Source of the DNA: Albugo candida
Lineage: Eukaryota > Oomycota > Peronosporomycetes > Albuginales > Albuginaceae
Reading direction: 5' to 3'
NCBI GenBank assembly: GCA_905220665.1
Contig: CAJNAR010000144.1
Location: 1,046,466-1,110,465, forward strand
DNA: 64,000 nucleotides
The notes under the pieces were generated by a model. The model was not told where the DNA came from and searched no databases. It worked only from the letters and a program-made list of their open reading frames with translations. A program made the position numbers and the translations under genes. Below are positions 1 to 12,928 of this stretch, one piece after another. How positions within the stretch are numbered: the stretch's first letter is position 1; each line of letters starts with the position of its first letter.

Positions 1-1928
1 CCGAACCACACAGTCGGTTAATGAGTAATCATAAACGTGAATGGAAAAGTTTTTCTTCAAATTGTAATCATTTCCCGTTCACTTAATGTAAATCAGAGAG
101 ACTTTTCCATTTCAACCCTTCTTTTTTCCATTCGGTATCATCATTAGCAGCGAGAATGTAAGCAGTATCTAATTAGTAATCCAGCTTTGGTGCTTCGGTT
201 ATCTCTCCTCTACGACATGTTTTGCGTGTATTGATGATCTTCTTCAAGTTGCGAGAATATGTAGGCGAATTTTAATATCCTCAGTTACTGTTGCTGCTAA
301 TCGGAACGTACATTTCAGCTTCAAATATTTCTATCCATCTTCTTCAGGATATCACGATTTGATGCTACGGTATTGGTGGTAGAATTCGAGTGTGCCTGTG
401 AGTGAACTATTTTCGCTCTCTGAGACACCCTCTCCTTGGTACATAATAAAGCACCCGGTCTCTGAAATCTGAGCGTAACTTATCTTACACAGGGTCTGTG
501 TCAGCCTTTGTCGGCTCTTTGTTGCGTTGTTGCCGTCCAATCTTAATTCCACTACTACGTAAGACGAAAGTATATGGCGCCATAAGCTGGATGGAGTGGA
601 GATCAGCAGGTGTAGGGAGGAGGCACTATGTGTTGCCCTTCAATAGGCTGCATAATAGGGGCCGCACGTTTTATAATATAATTTGCAGTTGCAGCATACT
701 TTGAATATAGCAACAGTCGCACTCACATTGTGATATGAAATCAGAGAAAATACACGTTATATTTAAACATTACACATTTTTACAGCCGTTTTATCCAAAA
801 TGTAATATCGATAGCTTCTCTAGTAGGGATTCGTCTGAATCAATCTTCAACATTCTGCACAGGAAGTCGAAAGACTACTGTACATCAATAGAGCACTGTT
901 TACTGTTTTTGAACGTTACACAAGGCTTGTGAAATGCATCCGATACTGACCCAACTTGCAAGAGCTAATGTACGCTCCGTCTTACAAACATGCAATAGAA
1001 TCACAAAATTGCCTGCATGAAACGGTAGAACACTTTTTACCTACGCCGCTTCCTTATTCTGTGGGGTAAGAGGAAAGACAACGGTCTACATCGAAGACGT
1101 GTGAGATCTCCAAGGCGAAGCGTCATAAGAACATCCTTCATGAGACGGCAGCGATCAATCGCACTATCAGGAATTCATTTTGCTAAGTTCTAGTAGTTGT
1201 TCTGAGCTCCTAGAAGGAACGACGTTCCAGAGCATATGATGAAATACCAGGAGGAGTGGTGCCCTTGGGGAAAGTCAAAACAAACCTGGAGGCTCTGTCT
1301 CTTGTGAGTATCCATTTTAATCAAACAGCTAAGTCTGATTACTAAACAAGAAATGTACGAAGCGGTATGAAGCCGTACATACGGGTTACGAGATACTCAC
1401 AGTCTTATTGCAGCAATCTGCTTGAAGGAGAGAACGCACGGATTCACGAAATCAACCTGTAGTATCGGAAGATGTGACTGGCTGAAAGTTTTGAACAAAA
1501 AGGAAAGCTGGCCTGCATTAATGATGATAAAAATAGAAGCAGTTAGGTGTAGGCGAGCTGAATTCTACGGAAGTGTTTAATTGGATAAAAGACAGCAAGG
1601 AATATTGCATCACGCCTTCCATATTCTCGTTGTTTATGGTTACAAAAGCATCAAAGTCGGATATTTGGCGAATGACAGCGTTGCATTAAGACATTTCTGA
1701 TGCAGGAATCTAATTTTTTATCTTGGTGATCAAGAAATTATTGCAGTAATCTACTAGCGATCGACCGTGCGCATGCGAAAACGAACTTGAACATGCCCTG
1801 GTTCGAATCACATTTTTTTGAATCATGGAATTTCGATATAGAACGTCAAACGTGGGATGCGACTAGGTCTGATTTTGGTCGATTACAGCGCTCACTGATC
1901 ATTCGCATATTCACGGTCTAGTTCACAG
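1..1928. other. intergenic region, no gene seen
   Basis: Only short open frames without recognisable domains are present on either strand, and I see no RNA gene or long repeat. The stretch contains A/T-rich spacer and the upstream region of the gene starting at 1929. Confidence 0.5.
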
Positions 1929-2597
1929 ATGCTTCGAGCTCTGGCCATACCATTCAGCCTCATTTGCTTGAACGCGCAAGCTCCAGGAGATTCTGAACAA
2001 CACTCAAACCCTCACGACGCTAATCAAGTGGCTACCGAATCCTTTCTACTTACAGATAAATTCTGTTCGCAGAAAAAGAATGGTGAAGATTGCGAGAGAT
2101 TGCTACTTCAATTGAAGGAGGTGTTCCAACAGAATGCGGCAGATTCAGAATCTACTTCTCAATCTATTGAACCCAGCTGTCTAACCGAGGAAGTGCACCT
2201 ACCGAAATTGATATTAAGCCAGTGTACGGAAAAAAATATCCCGGCGGGGTCGGTGAAGAATTTCTGTGTGAAAGTCGATGAAGCTGTCCGTACCGCTCTG
2301 GCATATCTGGGGAATCAAATACCGAGTTTGTCCACCATTAAAACACGCATTCCGGATAAAGAGATTCTTGCTGTTGGGCAATTGGCAGCCGCATTATACG
2401 TATGTATATCATCGCCGAGTATTGACCCAGCAAAGAGATCATTTACCTATGACGTCGCCATTGCTATCATTTGCGGATTATCTGGGTCTTTTGCTGCTCA
2501 CATTTATCATACTAATGCGATGGATGTTGTTCGATCGCAAGCTGTGACTTTAAGATCAAGACCGGCACGCTCCACTGGTCATACGAACCAAGACTAG
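1929..2597 (+). CDS. secreted or membrane-anchored cysteine-containing protein, unknown function
   Basis: This is a single-exon frame of 222 residues that I do not recognise. Residues 1-18 look like a classical signal peptide: MLR, a hydrophobic core, then a small-residue AQA cleavage site. Cysteines lie at 46, 55, 84, 99, 113, 159 and 182 of the remaining chain. Residues about 35-75 are polar and helical. Two hydrophobic stretches, about 145-161 and 174-190, could be membrane segments, and the tail is basic and polar. It could be a secreted effector-type protein or a small membrane protein. I see no RxLR motif and no clear CHxC motif near the N terminus. The start chosen is the first ATG giving the leader. 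The frame is the longest in the first 7 kb and stands alone. Coding status is likely but not certain. Confidence 0.6.
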   Translation: MLRALAIPFSLICLNAQAPGDSEQHSNPHDANQVATESFLLTDKFCSQKKNGEDCERLLLQLKEVFQQNAADSESTSQSIEPSCLTEEVHLPKLILSQCTEKNIPAGSVKNFCVKVDEAVRTALAYLGNQIPSLSTIKTRIPDKEILAVGQLAAALYVCISSPSIDPAKRSFTYDVAIAIICGLSGSFAAHIYHTNAMDVVRSQAVTLRSRPARSTGHTNQD

Positions 2598-5500
2598 AAA
2601 GCATGCATCAGATGGACTCAGTCAGACCGCATAATCTGCAAGATGAATAAATTTACTTTTTTCGCTAAGCTTCCGCTGGTTGCCAGTCTTTCGCTATTTC
2701 TCAAACATTTAGCACAAGTGTTCGTGGTCAGTGCTAGAGTATCAGTATTTCACATGATCCTACTGCGTAAACTAACTGTCGCTATGATATCGTATAACAC
2801 AATCACATGCCGCCCTTTATTTGGCAAACTGTAGCTCATAGGTAAAAATATAATGGTGACAGTATATCACCAAATTCTCGACTTGCAATCGTTCAACTCC
2901 TACAAACATTTATAGCCAGCTATTCTTATACTCATTACGAGTGTCTGAAAGCTTGGAAGCTTGATCGTTGATCTATTTTGTGTCTCTTCAGGACGATTCC
3001 TGGTGAAAGAGTCCCTTATCACAATTACAGTCAAGACCACGTTTGGTATGTGGGAATAAATCGGAAAACAAAGGAGATTACAAGTACTGCTCCATCCGGA
3101 TCGGGAAAAAACAAGTCTCAAGAGTGTTGAATGACGAGTGATGTCTGTGACCTGTCAAGAGCAATATCGCATCTGAGATCTCAACTTGGATGGCTGCATG
3201 CAATTTTTTGCCGCAAATTTTGATTTAAATTCCTCACCCTCTGCGTGAAAAGCGACCCTCTTCAAAGCAAATATCCGTCTTCATCCCCCGACCACGCCTT
3301 AGCAAAGCCCGCTATAATTTATATTGTAATGTATTCACGGAGATTTGTCGTGTTCGGTCAACGATGATATGAAAAAAGCGAATTCATACAACATATTGTT
3401 CTCTTGAAGCGGAATGAGTGCTAAAAGAATATTAAGGATCAGATCAGAAACTACGATAATTTCTTTACACTGCTACATCTCGCATTGAAAACGATGCTTT
3501 GGGCATCACCTAATCGTTTTGAGTCAACTAACTGGCTCACGATCAGCCGAAAGTATTGTTAGAGAAGAACATCATGAACTGAAATAGCCAATTTGGCTGC
3601 TTGAATGGGAAAATGGGAAAGCAAGTCGTGCGTCACCGTCATTGTGAACAGATGGCTGCCCCGTTACACTATACGAACCTATCTCAAAAATTACTCTATC
3701 AGCAGAAAATTCTGTAGAATCAAGTTGAGAGCACTCGTACAGTGTTTAATTGACTGGGAGAGTTTGTGACCACTTGTATTTTCATGCTACCATCAGAGAG
3801 GACTTCACTGATCACATACTTTGGGCTTCAATTGCAGGGCATACACAACGAAGACCGCTACAATTGAAGTCCCAGGAGAGTTTCGGTGCTATGCGCCTTG
3901 AACTAAACCCCAACTCTATCAAAACACTTAAATCCCTAACTTGCTGTTTGACCTGCTATGTCTCGCTTGGTCATATGTAATGATCCGACTTTTTAGCTCA
4001 CGGTCTACCTTATTAGGCTTCTTCAAGAAAAGAATGCTTCAAGTGTTCATCATGCGAGCGTGTGCGATCACTGCCATTCTCCTGTGAGGTAAGAAGTACC
4101 CTAGACTGACAGCAATCTTGAATAGATTGGTATTGTGCATGTCCACGTACCATGCGATCTAAATAACGTGCTGGTGAAGCCCTATATCTTGATTCTCGAA
4201 GTTTGGCATTATGCATTGTGCATTGCCTTCATACTATCATGTGTGTTTTATACGATATATTTCATTCTGGTACCAGTATTTGTTCTGCTGGTCTCGAACT
4301 ACAACAGCGCCGTTATTAAATGGTAAAGGATCAGAATAGGTAGAATGCATTTATTTCGCTGTACAAGAAACAGCTTGCGTGACACTGTGTAACATACTAT
4401 TACCTTTACGTCATGCAAGCTAGATCGGGTAACTCATAAAATCTTTAAGTTTCTGCGCAATGGCATTCCTGCTAGCCATTGAGTGTAATGGACAAAATGC
4501 ACGATTTACTTGAAACGCACACAAGATGCATCAGTCACAAGAGAAGCAACATTATTCCGAAGAAATATTCTGGAGTCAACGATGCTTCTAACCGTGGCTA
4601 TTGCCGTGTATTTTTCCAGAGTATACATCATGTTTTTGTGTCTGCGTCTTTATCAGACAACGTGATATCTCTGAGCTGAAAGCTTTCTGGCTGGTACCTA
4701 ATTAGTCATTAGTTTGCAACAATGCGGTTGTTGCAAAAAAAAAAGAAGCAAGTCCACTCTTGACAATCGTCTTCAATCGAAGTTGGAGTAAAAAACTTGC
4801 TTTTTTGCGACCGCTAATGGCTACGTGAAAAGTCATTGAAACGGACAAAAGTGTCCTGGGTGCAAGTTTTTCATTACGTCCACAATCTGGCCTTCGCAGC
4901 TGATGCATGAACCTTGACATAGGTATTTCAGACGCTGAGAGTGGCGCTGACTGACTTTGTGAATGGCGTAATCGTGCAAGTTTGGTATGGTTGTAAACAA
5001 TTCGATCTGAATTAACGCACACTGAAGACATACGTTTCGCCTCCGAGTTATGGCTCCGAACATATCTCGAATTTGTGACTTGAAAGTTGCCTTGTGATCA
5101 AGAAATGAGAGAAAGAAGTGAATAGTGGCAGCCTTCACGTCCGAATATGTTTATGATATCCTGTACGTATCATCGTGAGAAAGAAGTATAGGTGCGCTAC
5201 TGGAGACAAAACGAGAGGATGTACCCGGAGGTTGCGGAGACGTGAAGGACAAGCGACCAAAACAGGTGACCGTTGCACATTCTCGCAATACCTTATTCTT
5301 CTTATAAGATAAGGCTTGATTACAAGAAGGTATTTACGCTATATTAGACATATGCATTTTTTTACATGAGGCATTGTTGTCTTCCCAGTTCTCTTGCCAT
5401 CTTACGGGAATCTCCATTCTTTCCGCGAAATTGTTTAATGCAAAGCGCGGTACATTTCGGTTCATCGAACTGGATTGGTTATAAATAACTGATTTGAAAG

Positions 5501-7264
5501 GCAAACGAATTCAATGGAAGCTGCTCTTGCAGCAGCAATGCAAGCACCACAGTGTCGGGACGAGAAGTCAGCAGAAGATGAGACGAAGCTTTACGGAACC
5601 CACTCGAAGGAAGTGAAGCTTTACATAATTTGCAAGCGCCAAAAGATACCCAAATTCAGAATCGATTCGGAATCGTTATAATACAAACGATCAAGAATGA
5701 CGAATCAAAACACCGTAGAAAAGTACAGTCGCCAGTGGATTATTGCAACCACCTTTTAGGACACGCGAAGTTAGAAAGCAAGAAATATAGCTGGTAGAAG
5801 TAAAGCCAAAGTATCACATACGAAGAAAGCCTACATCAGCTGAAATCAAAAAGTCAAAGCAGCTATTGTGCAGTAATAGCTAAGCAAGCAAGAAAAGTGT
5901 GTTATGCACACAAAATGTGGAAGCAGACTTGTCAAGATCATATCGAAGGTCATAATGGCTTTTGACATGCAGAAAAAACGAAGGAACAGAAAATGTGTCA
6001 CGGGAGCTAATGTTGAGGGCTCATGTTGAGGGCTCATGTTGAGGGTTCATTGAACAAGCCAAGTGAAATCGACCCGGCAACTATAGCATTGAATAATTGT
6101 AAACTTGGCAAGATCGGAACGTTGAAAGCCACGATCAAGATCAAGGCATTTTTGACTATGAAATAGCACCAGTAGGAATGGAGAAAGCTCTGTATCAAGT
6201 TGACGGCAATGATTATAGTCCATGATATAACAAGTTGAAAGATGAAAGGCAAGTATTCACAATTATATTTTGCTTGGTTCGTTATTTGTCGACTTGTCTG
6301 GTGAGAGAGATGGGCTTCATCATTGTCCCAAACGGGTGAAATCAATTCTTCAGAAAGGCTAGACCTCAAAATTATTCGTAAACCTGACATATTTAGCAGT
6401 CTGGTTCATGGTCTCAAAAATCTGCACATGTGTCTGAACAAAACTATCAGTTCTAACGAACTCATGTTGTTAAGATGTCAGATCTCGCGCATCAATCTCT
6501 TCGAACAATGATCTGATACCCTGGAGAGTGAAAGAACTGCAAACCGACCGAGCTTTCTGACCAAACTGCATCATCAACTTACTGTTACAAATGATGGCAA
6601 GCATTTCCCACGGATGTGATTGGTGTGTTCTGCGAAGCGTATGTAATTCTTGGTCAGTCGACCGATTGTTTTCCGGGATCTATTTGAAGATTGCGGACTA
6701 GTGGAAATGATTGGGTCCGCACTTCATTCTGTCATAAAGAAAAGAAGAACTCGCTCTATAGCTCTGCTACGAACGACGTCAGACTTGCCTGAAGGTTGTG
6801 ACAAAACCTTACTACTGTTTCTGCCTGCTGGCATCAAAATCTGAATTGAAAATTCGACCAGAATGCTGTCAAGTATGGCTATCACAAAGGCTCGATTGTT
6901 TACGATGAAGATGGCAGGATTGACACGGACTGCAGTGGCACATAAATGGAAGTCATGAATACAAGTCAAACTCTGCAATAACGAGTTGAGTGTAATCTGG
7001 ACGAGAAAAAGCAGCCACCGGTCATCAACGGATTGCTATTGCAATGTATGAAATAGAACAAGGCGAATACACGTCCATAGATATACGTGACGAGGATTGA
7101 TTGTTTAATTTGCTCTACTGACTCGAATTTGTATACATTTAAGTCACGTGAATAATTCGCTGTTGATCGCCGATTTGATTAGAGACAAATTAAGTGTGTT
7201 GTTAACGACACTTACGATCATTATCAAAGTACGTTTACAGAGTGCATGTACAACAGTTATATCA
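2598..7264. other. long intergenic region, no supported gene
   Basis: About 4.7 kb with no frame showing a recognisable domain. Several short hydrophobic frames occur on both strands (about 2643-2834, 4135-4326 and 6034-6390), but none has supporting motifs. A small tandem repeat lies at 6011-6049. The right end carries the upstream region of the HIRIP3-like gene. Confidence 0.45.
6011..6049. repeat. three tandem copies of a 13-base unit
   Basis: The unit TGTTGAGGGCTCA occurs three times head to tail, with one C-to-T change in the third copy. No gene overlaps it convincingly. Confidence 0.85.
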
Positions 7265-8168
7265 ATGGACGTCACCATCAATGAAGATGTATTGGAGAAG
7301 CATCTCAAAGACATTCTTCCAACGGTAGATGCCAGCACTGTTACCATCAAAACAATTAGCGAGATGATTCGCAAGCGATTGGATACATCGCAAGAGGATT
7401 TAGTCGCATGGAAACCAGCATTAAAAGCCCTTATTCCCAAAATGCTGGATTGGTGCCAAAACCAATCAAATACGCAACCCGACGAAATCGATGACAAAGT
7501 CATCAACGATTCGTATCCAGAAAGTGATGAAGCATTAGAGAGCCAAAGTGACTACAGCGGGTCCGAGGTCGATCGTAAGCAGGTAATGGACTTGATCAGG
7601 ATTCTATAGCGAGTATACACACAATAAAATGTAGACCGAGAAGAAACGAAAGGCAAAGAGTGAAACGAAGCGGTCGAGAAAAGCGAATCCAATTAAAAAG
7701 ACTCGTATCAACCAATCTCGCAACTCTGATGGATTCCAAGCTCTAAAAGAATTAGCTCGAGTTGCTGGCGTGCTCAAGTAAACCCATACTTTTACCTCGG
7801 TGATATCATCATGACTAAAGTGTGTTGCTTCAAGTCCGGCGATATATCGAAAGCTGAAAAGCGTTACTAATGAGAAGGAGGCAGAGGATCTAGTGCGAGA
7901 TCGGCTCAAGCAAAGCGGGATCAGCTTTCTAGGCGACAAGTATCCCTCTAAACTCGACATTGCAAACGCAAAGAAAAAGAAAGATGCGCAAAGAGAATTG
8001 GAAGGAATCGACACAAATCTTATTGTTCATGAAGGTCGTAGGCGCTGCACAAGTCAGAAGATGTACCCCATAAAAACATCTGATACTAGCGATGCTGAAG
8101 AAGAGGATGATGATGCACATCAGAGCGAGTCATCCTCAGAAGCCTCCTTCCAGCCAGATGATGAGTGA
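7265..8168 (+). CDS. HIRIP3-like / CHZ-domain histone chaperone
   Basis: Three exons join in frame: 7265-7582, 7635-7777 and 7835-8168, with introns of 52 and 57 bases that begin GTAATG and GTAAAC and end TAG and AAG. The product is 264 residues. Residues 1-60 form a helical DEK-C-like domain. An acidic stretch follows at about 75-105, then a Lys/Arg-rich stretch at 107-130. Residues 134-205 match the HIRIP3 core (ALKELARVAG, then EDLVRDRLKQSGI and the KYPSK segment). The CHZ motif lies at about 207-226 (GIDTNLIVHEGRRR), and the tail is Asp/Glu/Ser-rich. CHZ proteins bind H2A-H2B dimers and act in nuclear histone handling. An in-frame ATG also exists 39 codons upstream, but it adds a hydrophobic leader unlike the family, so the ATG at 7265 is preferred. 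The spliced reading explains all frame changes. Confidence 0.82.
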
Positions 8169-9021
8169 ATAATCAACGAATGTATTTTCGTACATCTTCC
8201 TCCAATTTTGGGCTACTAGTCATGAAAATGTGGTCTGGATTCCAATGTACGATGCCAAGTACTTGGCTATCACTGTAACAGATGCGAGATCGTATGTGCA
8301 TACCATCCTAAATGCATATTGCAGCCCCATTCGTGCAATCTCATTGCATCAAACATTTGATAACAAAGCGGAGGTAAGTGTCCAACAAGGCAATCGTCGA
8401 GCGGATAGTCTTGGTGCTCACCTATTGACATTATACGATTGACGTCTTGACGCGATTGATGAGAGAAAAATCTATGAGTTTATAGAAATTATTGAGAACG
8501 CAAAGAGAGAATAAAAGATGATACCTTTCTTCCCAATGTAGCAGCGATCTCCGTAGAAGGACACTTATCAGTTATGAACATCCAAATGTCCACTCAATCA
8601 CAACCAGACAGCTCAATACATCGTCACATGTGCAATGCTTATGACCATGTAAAGTGGATACTTTCTTCAATTTGACACCTCTTCTCTTTTCTTTCCACTC
8701 GCTGTACTGACTTCACCGAGATAGATTTTTTCTTAGGTAGCCAGGATACTCATCGCTGAGCACGTGCCGTTCCGAGTAGGCCATTTTGCCGCGGCATGCG
8801 TCTCGATAGAATGACTTAATCGCAGAGGGTGGACAATATTATGTAATACACATCGTCTTTATCTCCAGTTAACTACTGATCAAATCATTGAATTGTATCG
8901 CGTATCCGATTCAGTCATGAATTGCGGTGTGTCTGTTTGGTAAAAGTATACTTGCTGATCTTTTTTACGCGCTTTGGAGAACTTTGCCACCGCGTCATCG
9001 CACGGTTCCGACTGAAATATA
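8169..9021. other. intergenic region
   Basis: Spacer between the HIRIP3-like gene and the GTPase gene. Only a short domain-free frame (8230-8442) is seen. It carries the 3' flank of one gene and the promoter side of the next. Confidence 0.45.
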
Positions 9022-11502
9022 ATGACAAATACCATAGCTACAGAAGAAGCGCTCCATCCTGATGCAACCTCCTTTCCATCAAGCTCACCAATCCCTCTAA
9101 TAACTGTGTCAGAATCCACCGGAGCATTGCAAATCTCACCCGACGCTGTCAATTTGCTACAGAGCATAAAAGGAAGCATCGCAATTGTTTCCGTTGCCGG
9201 TCTTTACCGTACAGGAAAGTCTTACCTTTTAAATATGCTTTTGGAACGGAAAAATGCATCTCATCGGTTTCATGTCGGCGCTACTGTGAATGGCTGCACC
9301 AAAGGCATTTGGATTTGGGGACAGCCTCTTTCCCCAAACATCAAATATAAACACCTCACAAGCGACACTACTGTCATTTTCTTAGATACCGAAGGATTTG
9401 GTTCTACAGTTCGCTCTCAAACACATGATACTCGAATCTTTGCTTTGGCTTTACTGCTCTCATCGCTATTCATTTACAACAGCCGTGGTGTCATTGACTC
9501 CAACACTATTGATGATCTTTCCCTCGTGGTGAATCTGACCAAGTATATTCACGTGCGAGCTCGCGAGGAGCACTCTGAAGCGGAAAAGAGTACGTTTGAT
9601 GCTTTGAAGCGCAGGGTCTTATCGCTACTTATCCATATTTCTACTAGTTAGTGAGTTGGTCGACTTCTTTCCCGATTTTTTATGGGTAGTCAGAGATTTT
9701 ACCCTTCAATTGAGTGAAGCGGGAAAAAAAATGACTGCGAAAGAGTATCTGGAGAGTGCGCTCAGACCTCATTCTGTATCGAATGAGCAACCACATGACC
9801 AAAATCACTTGGGAGATGTATTGGCTTCAGTCTTTCCATCCAGAGACTGTGTGACATTGGTGAGACCCGTGAATGATGAATCGCTTCTTCGTGATTTATT
9901 CGATCAGCCGTTTGCATCCCTGCGAGAGGAATTTCGGGTCCAAATAGACGAACTCAAGCTGAAGATTAATGATCTTTTAAAGCCGAAACAGATGATGAAG
10001 ACGCTACTGAATGGGTCCATGGTAGCAGCGCTTCTACAAAGCTATGTGGATGCATTCAACTCTGGCTCCGTTCCGGTCATCTCAAATGCTTGGGATCGTG
10101 TGCTAAACAATCAACTCGAACAAGCTCTTCAAACCGCCAAACAAATTTTTACGATTCGCATGGACGCAGATTTACGACAAAAGAAATTGAGAGGTACCTT
10201 TTCTCACATTCAAGGATTGCATCAACTCTTGCGTTTATAGGAATCGAGGAGCATCCGCTGGATGAATCCGAAATCGACTCTACATATATGCACTGTCGAT
10301 TGGAAGCTGAGCAGACGCTGTTGAGAAAAGAACTCCTGGCGTCGGATATGCTGCCTTCATACTTACTTGCATTATCCGACTATATGGCCAGCTTCCTGCG
10401 AGAAGTATACGAAAAAAATGAGTCTTTTTCAGCTGTTTACAATGCAAAGTTCTTGGATAAATTGTACCTCAAAAAGACGAAACTTGTATCTCAAACACAA
10501 CAAGATACCCAGAGTCTAGAAGAGATTTTGGTGTCGTCTCGAAATCAACTGGAAGTCGTGACGAAACAGTATCGAGAAGTAGCAAAAGGACCCAACAAAA
10601 AGCTAGTTTTGGGCTGCTTCTTGGCGCAGCATGCGGTCCAGGCGCTTTGTGAGTGGGCTGCAGCTCTCAAAGTAGCGTTTCGAATGAAAGAAACTCAGTA
10701 TCAAGGACAGATCGATACAGCAAGGCAAGCACTGACGGCATCCGAAAGCAAGGCTCGAGCAGCTCGTGAAATCCTCGATCAGCAAAAAGAGTCTTATCAA
10801 CGCGCTTTACAAGGAGTTTCAGAAAGAATGATCGAGGAGAAGAAGATTCTTCGGGACGAAATCGACGCGAAAGAGAACGAGATTCATCGCGCGCAACAGC
10901 AAATCGAACGCGTATCGAGCATCCACGCGGAAGAACTTGATCGTTTGCGACTTCAACTCGAACAAGTCATCGCAGAACGCAAACGCATGGAAAGTGAGAT
11001 ACAGGAGAGCGAATATAAGCGGCAAAGTGCTCGGATAGCAACACATCGACAGCTGTTAGAAACAGAGCGAAACTTTCACGAGGAAGGGAAGACTTTGCGT
11101 GAAAATCAACACAAACTGATGCAGAAACTCGTACAAGTAGAGCGTGAAATCGGTGAACAAGAGGCAAACCAAATGAGAGAACTCTTTCAGCTGGAAAAAG
11201 AAGGTGCAACGCGTGCACTGGAAATTGAAGACAAATATCACGAAGAGAAGGAGGAGCTGAAGGCTCAGATCGTTCAGGTAAGACGGGTGCTCTCCCGTGT
11301 TGAATATTGGAGTGTGATTGATTGTGCGTAGAGTATCCGGGCGTTAAAGGCGGAAGAAGATGCTGAACTGTCTAAATTGGAAGATGAAGTATTTGAAAAG
11401 AAAGCACGACTTTCATCGCTTCAGGAGCGTGTATGCACAAAAGAGGCTTTACTTACAAAGAGGCAAGCGTCTGGGACGAAGGAAGACTGTGTCGTGCAGT
11501 AA
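9022..11502 (+). CDS. guanylate-binding protein (GBP) family large GTPase
   Basis: Four exons join in frame: 9022-9589, 9648-10193, 10241-11277 and 11332-11502, with introns of 58, 47 and 54 bases (GTACGT, GTACCT and GTAAGA donors, all ending AG). The product is 773 residues. The dynamin-like GTPase head shows the P-loop GLYRTGKS (60-67), the switch-I TKGIWIWG motif from Thr93, LDTEG at 121-125, and the GBP-specific V-V-R-D guanine motif at 203-206, preceded by FFPDFLW. A helical middle domain follows. From about residue 430 to the end the chain is a very long Glu/Lys/Gln-rich coiled coil. No CaaX prenylation box is visible. GBPs hydrolyse GTP, self-assemble, and act on membranes. The head and middle splice joins are strongly supported by family motifs. 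The last exon and C terminus are less certain. Confidence 0.88.
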
Positions 11503-12928
11503 ACGCCACTATGGATGTGATTATGGGAAAATCCGATACGGCCAACAACAATCAGTGCGTTATGAGAGAAACGGCATCGAATGATGCGCCAACCATTGAA
11601 CGATTCCTATGGACGCAATGATACGAATTGAAGTAATGGTTCCCTACAATTTGGCACAAGAACGTTGAGTTTGGTTGAGTACACGAGCGCACGGATGAAA
11701 GAAAGAAAAGAGGATCTCGTTCTGCAATTGGAATTGTTATGTAACAAAAAGTTGCAAAGCATTGAAGTCGCTGTATACCGACTGCTGAGGGCGATCGCTT
11801 GCGATAAGAAACTCACATCATTTCGATCAAATTGCTGACGGTATAGTGTTTGGAGATTTGGACTTCATAGTGGTCTATAAGTGCCTATTTGTATCTGCGT
11901 GACTGATCTATTCAGAGTGCGTCATGCATCAGTGCCTATGCATCCTTTCAATGTTTTGTTTGCTGTATACTTTTGGGTCATTTTTTGCTGCGTATACACA
12001 AATGCAATGCTTCTTTGTAGTTGGATATTCCCCAAGTGAGTAATTCAATTTTATCCCTTTTTTCGATAGATTTCCGCACCGCGCGGTCCGCTTTCTTTCT
12101 CTGGCATCGAAATCACTGTCGTAATCTGTATACTATACGCTTGCACATTGTATCATACAGTATATATCATTTACAGATGTGAATGCAGGCTATAAACTCC
12201 TGCAGGTTCGCATAGTATGCACCAAATGGGATGCAAGTTAAAGGTTTAGAGCTCGATACATGGAACTGTGACATGAGAGTGAAGATATATCCACAATTGC
12301 AGGCCGTCCAATCCCATGTCATGAATGCAGACACCGTAAAGACATTAACATGCGATTATGATACTTTCTGTGAGCTTGAAATACCGAGGACGAGTGTATC
12401 TGCGTGCGCATACAACTGTGGTTGTAGCTGACAAGACCAGTAGATGCATGATAGATGTACGGCCAATGCACACGGGCCAGTAAGATTTCCAATTTGCATC
12501 CAGATGAGGCTCATTTTCATCACAAGCCTGAATCATGAATACCATGATTCTCGCGTTAATTAACGTATTCTTATCCATCCGCATCTGTTCATCCAATTGC
12601 TTGGTGGAAAGTCTGATGACACCTTTTCGGACGTGATCCATCAAATCCCCAGACCCAGCTATCTACATGACACCAACTTGCCGCCTAAAGCATACGCACT
12701 CGATCCTGAGAGATCTGAATACATAATGTATACAAGGCTTGCCTCCGTTGTCTGAAAGTTTCCATCCTCACCATGCATGCTCCAATTCTGCCCATCCATA
12801 GAAGGATTCTATGAAGCTATACACTCTATCCTGTAGTCGTATAATATCCTACAAGCACCTCTATAAAAACATATAAAACTTCAACAAGCCGCCACTTCAC
12901 TTTTTTTTTACCAACTAAAAGTAACTCA
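11503..12928. other. intergenic region, includes possible GBP 3' end
   Basis: Downstream of the chosen GBP stop there are short frames (11507-11621) that could belong to an alternative last exon. The rest shows no gene. The right end holds the upstream region of the lysine enzyme gene. Confidence 0.45.
12861..12909 (+). promoter_or_regulatory. possible core promoter of the lysine enzyme gene
   Basis: A TATAAAA-like stretch (two copies, near 12862 and 12872) is followed by TCAC and a run of nine T at 12897-12909, about 20 bases before the ATG. Oomycete initiator elements have a TCA-T/C-TTT core, so the T-run could be the start site region. This rests on pattern only. Confidence 0.3.

Noticed and set aside
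2643..2834. Small hydrophobic plus-strand frame just after the secreted-protein gene
   Set aside because: 63 codons, no domain, A/T-rich composition; it could equally be 3' untranslated sequence.
4135..4326. Membrane-like 63-codon frame
   Set aside because: Hydrophobic frames of this size arise easily in A/T-rich DNA; no conserved motif or neighbour supports it.
6034..6390. 118-codon minus frame with hydrophobic runs
   Set aside because: Its start overlaps the 13-base tandem repeat and no family pattern is visible.
7144..7506. 120-codon minus frame opposite the HIRIP3-like gene
   Set aside because: Antisense shadow of a coding exon.
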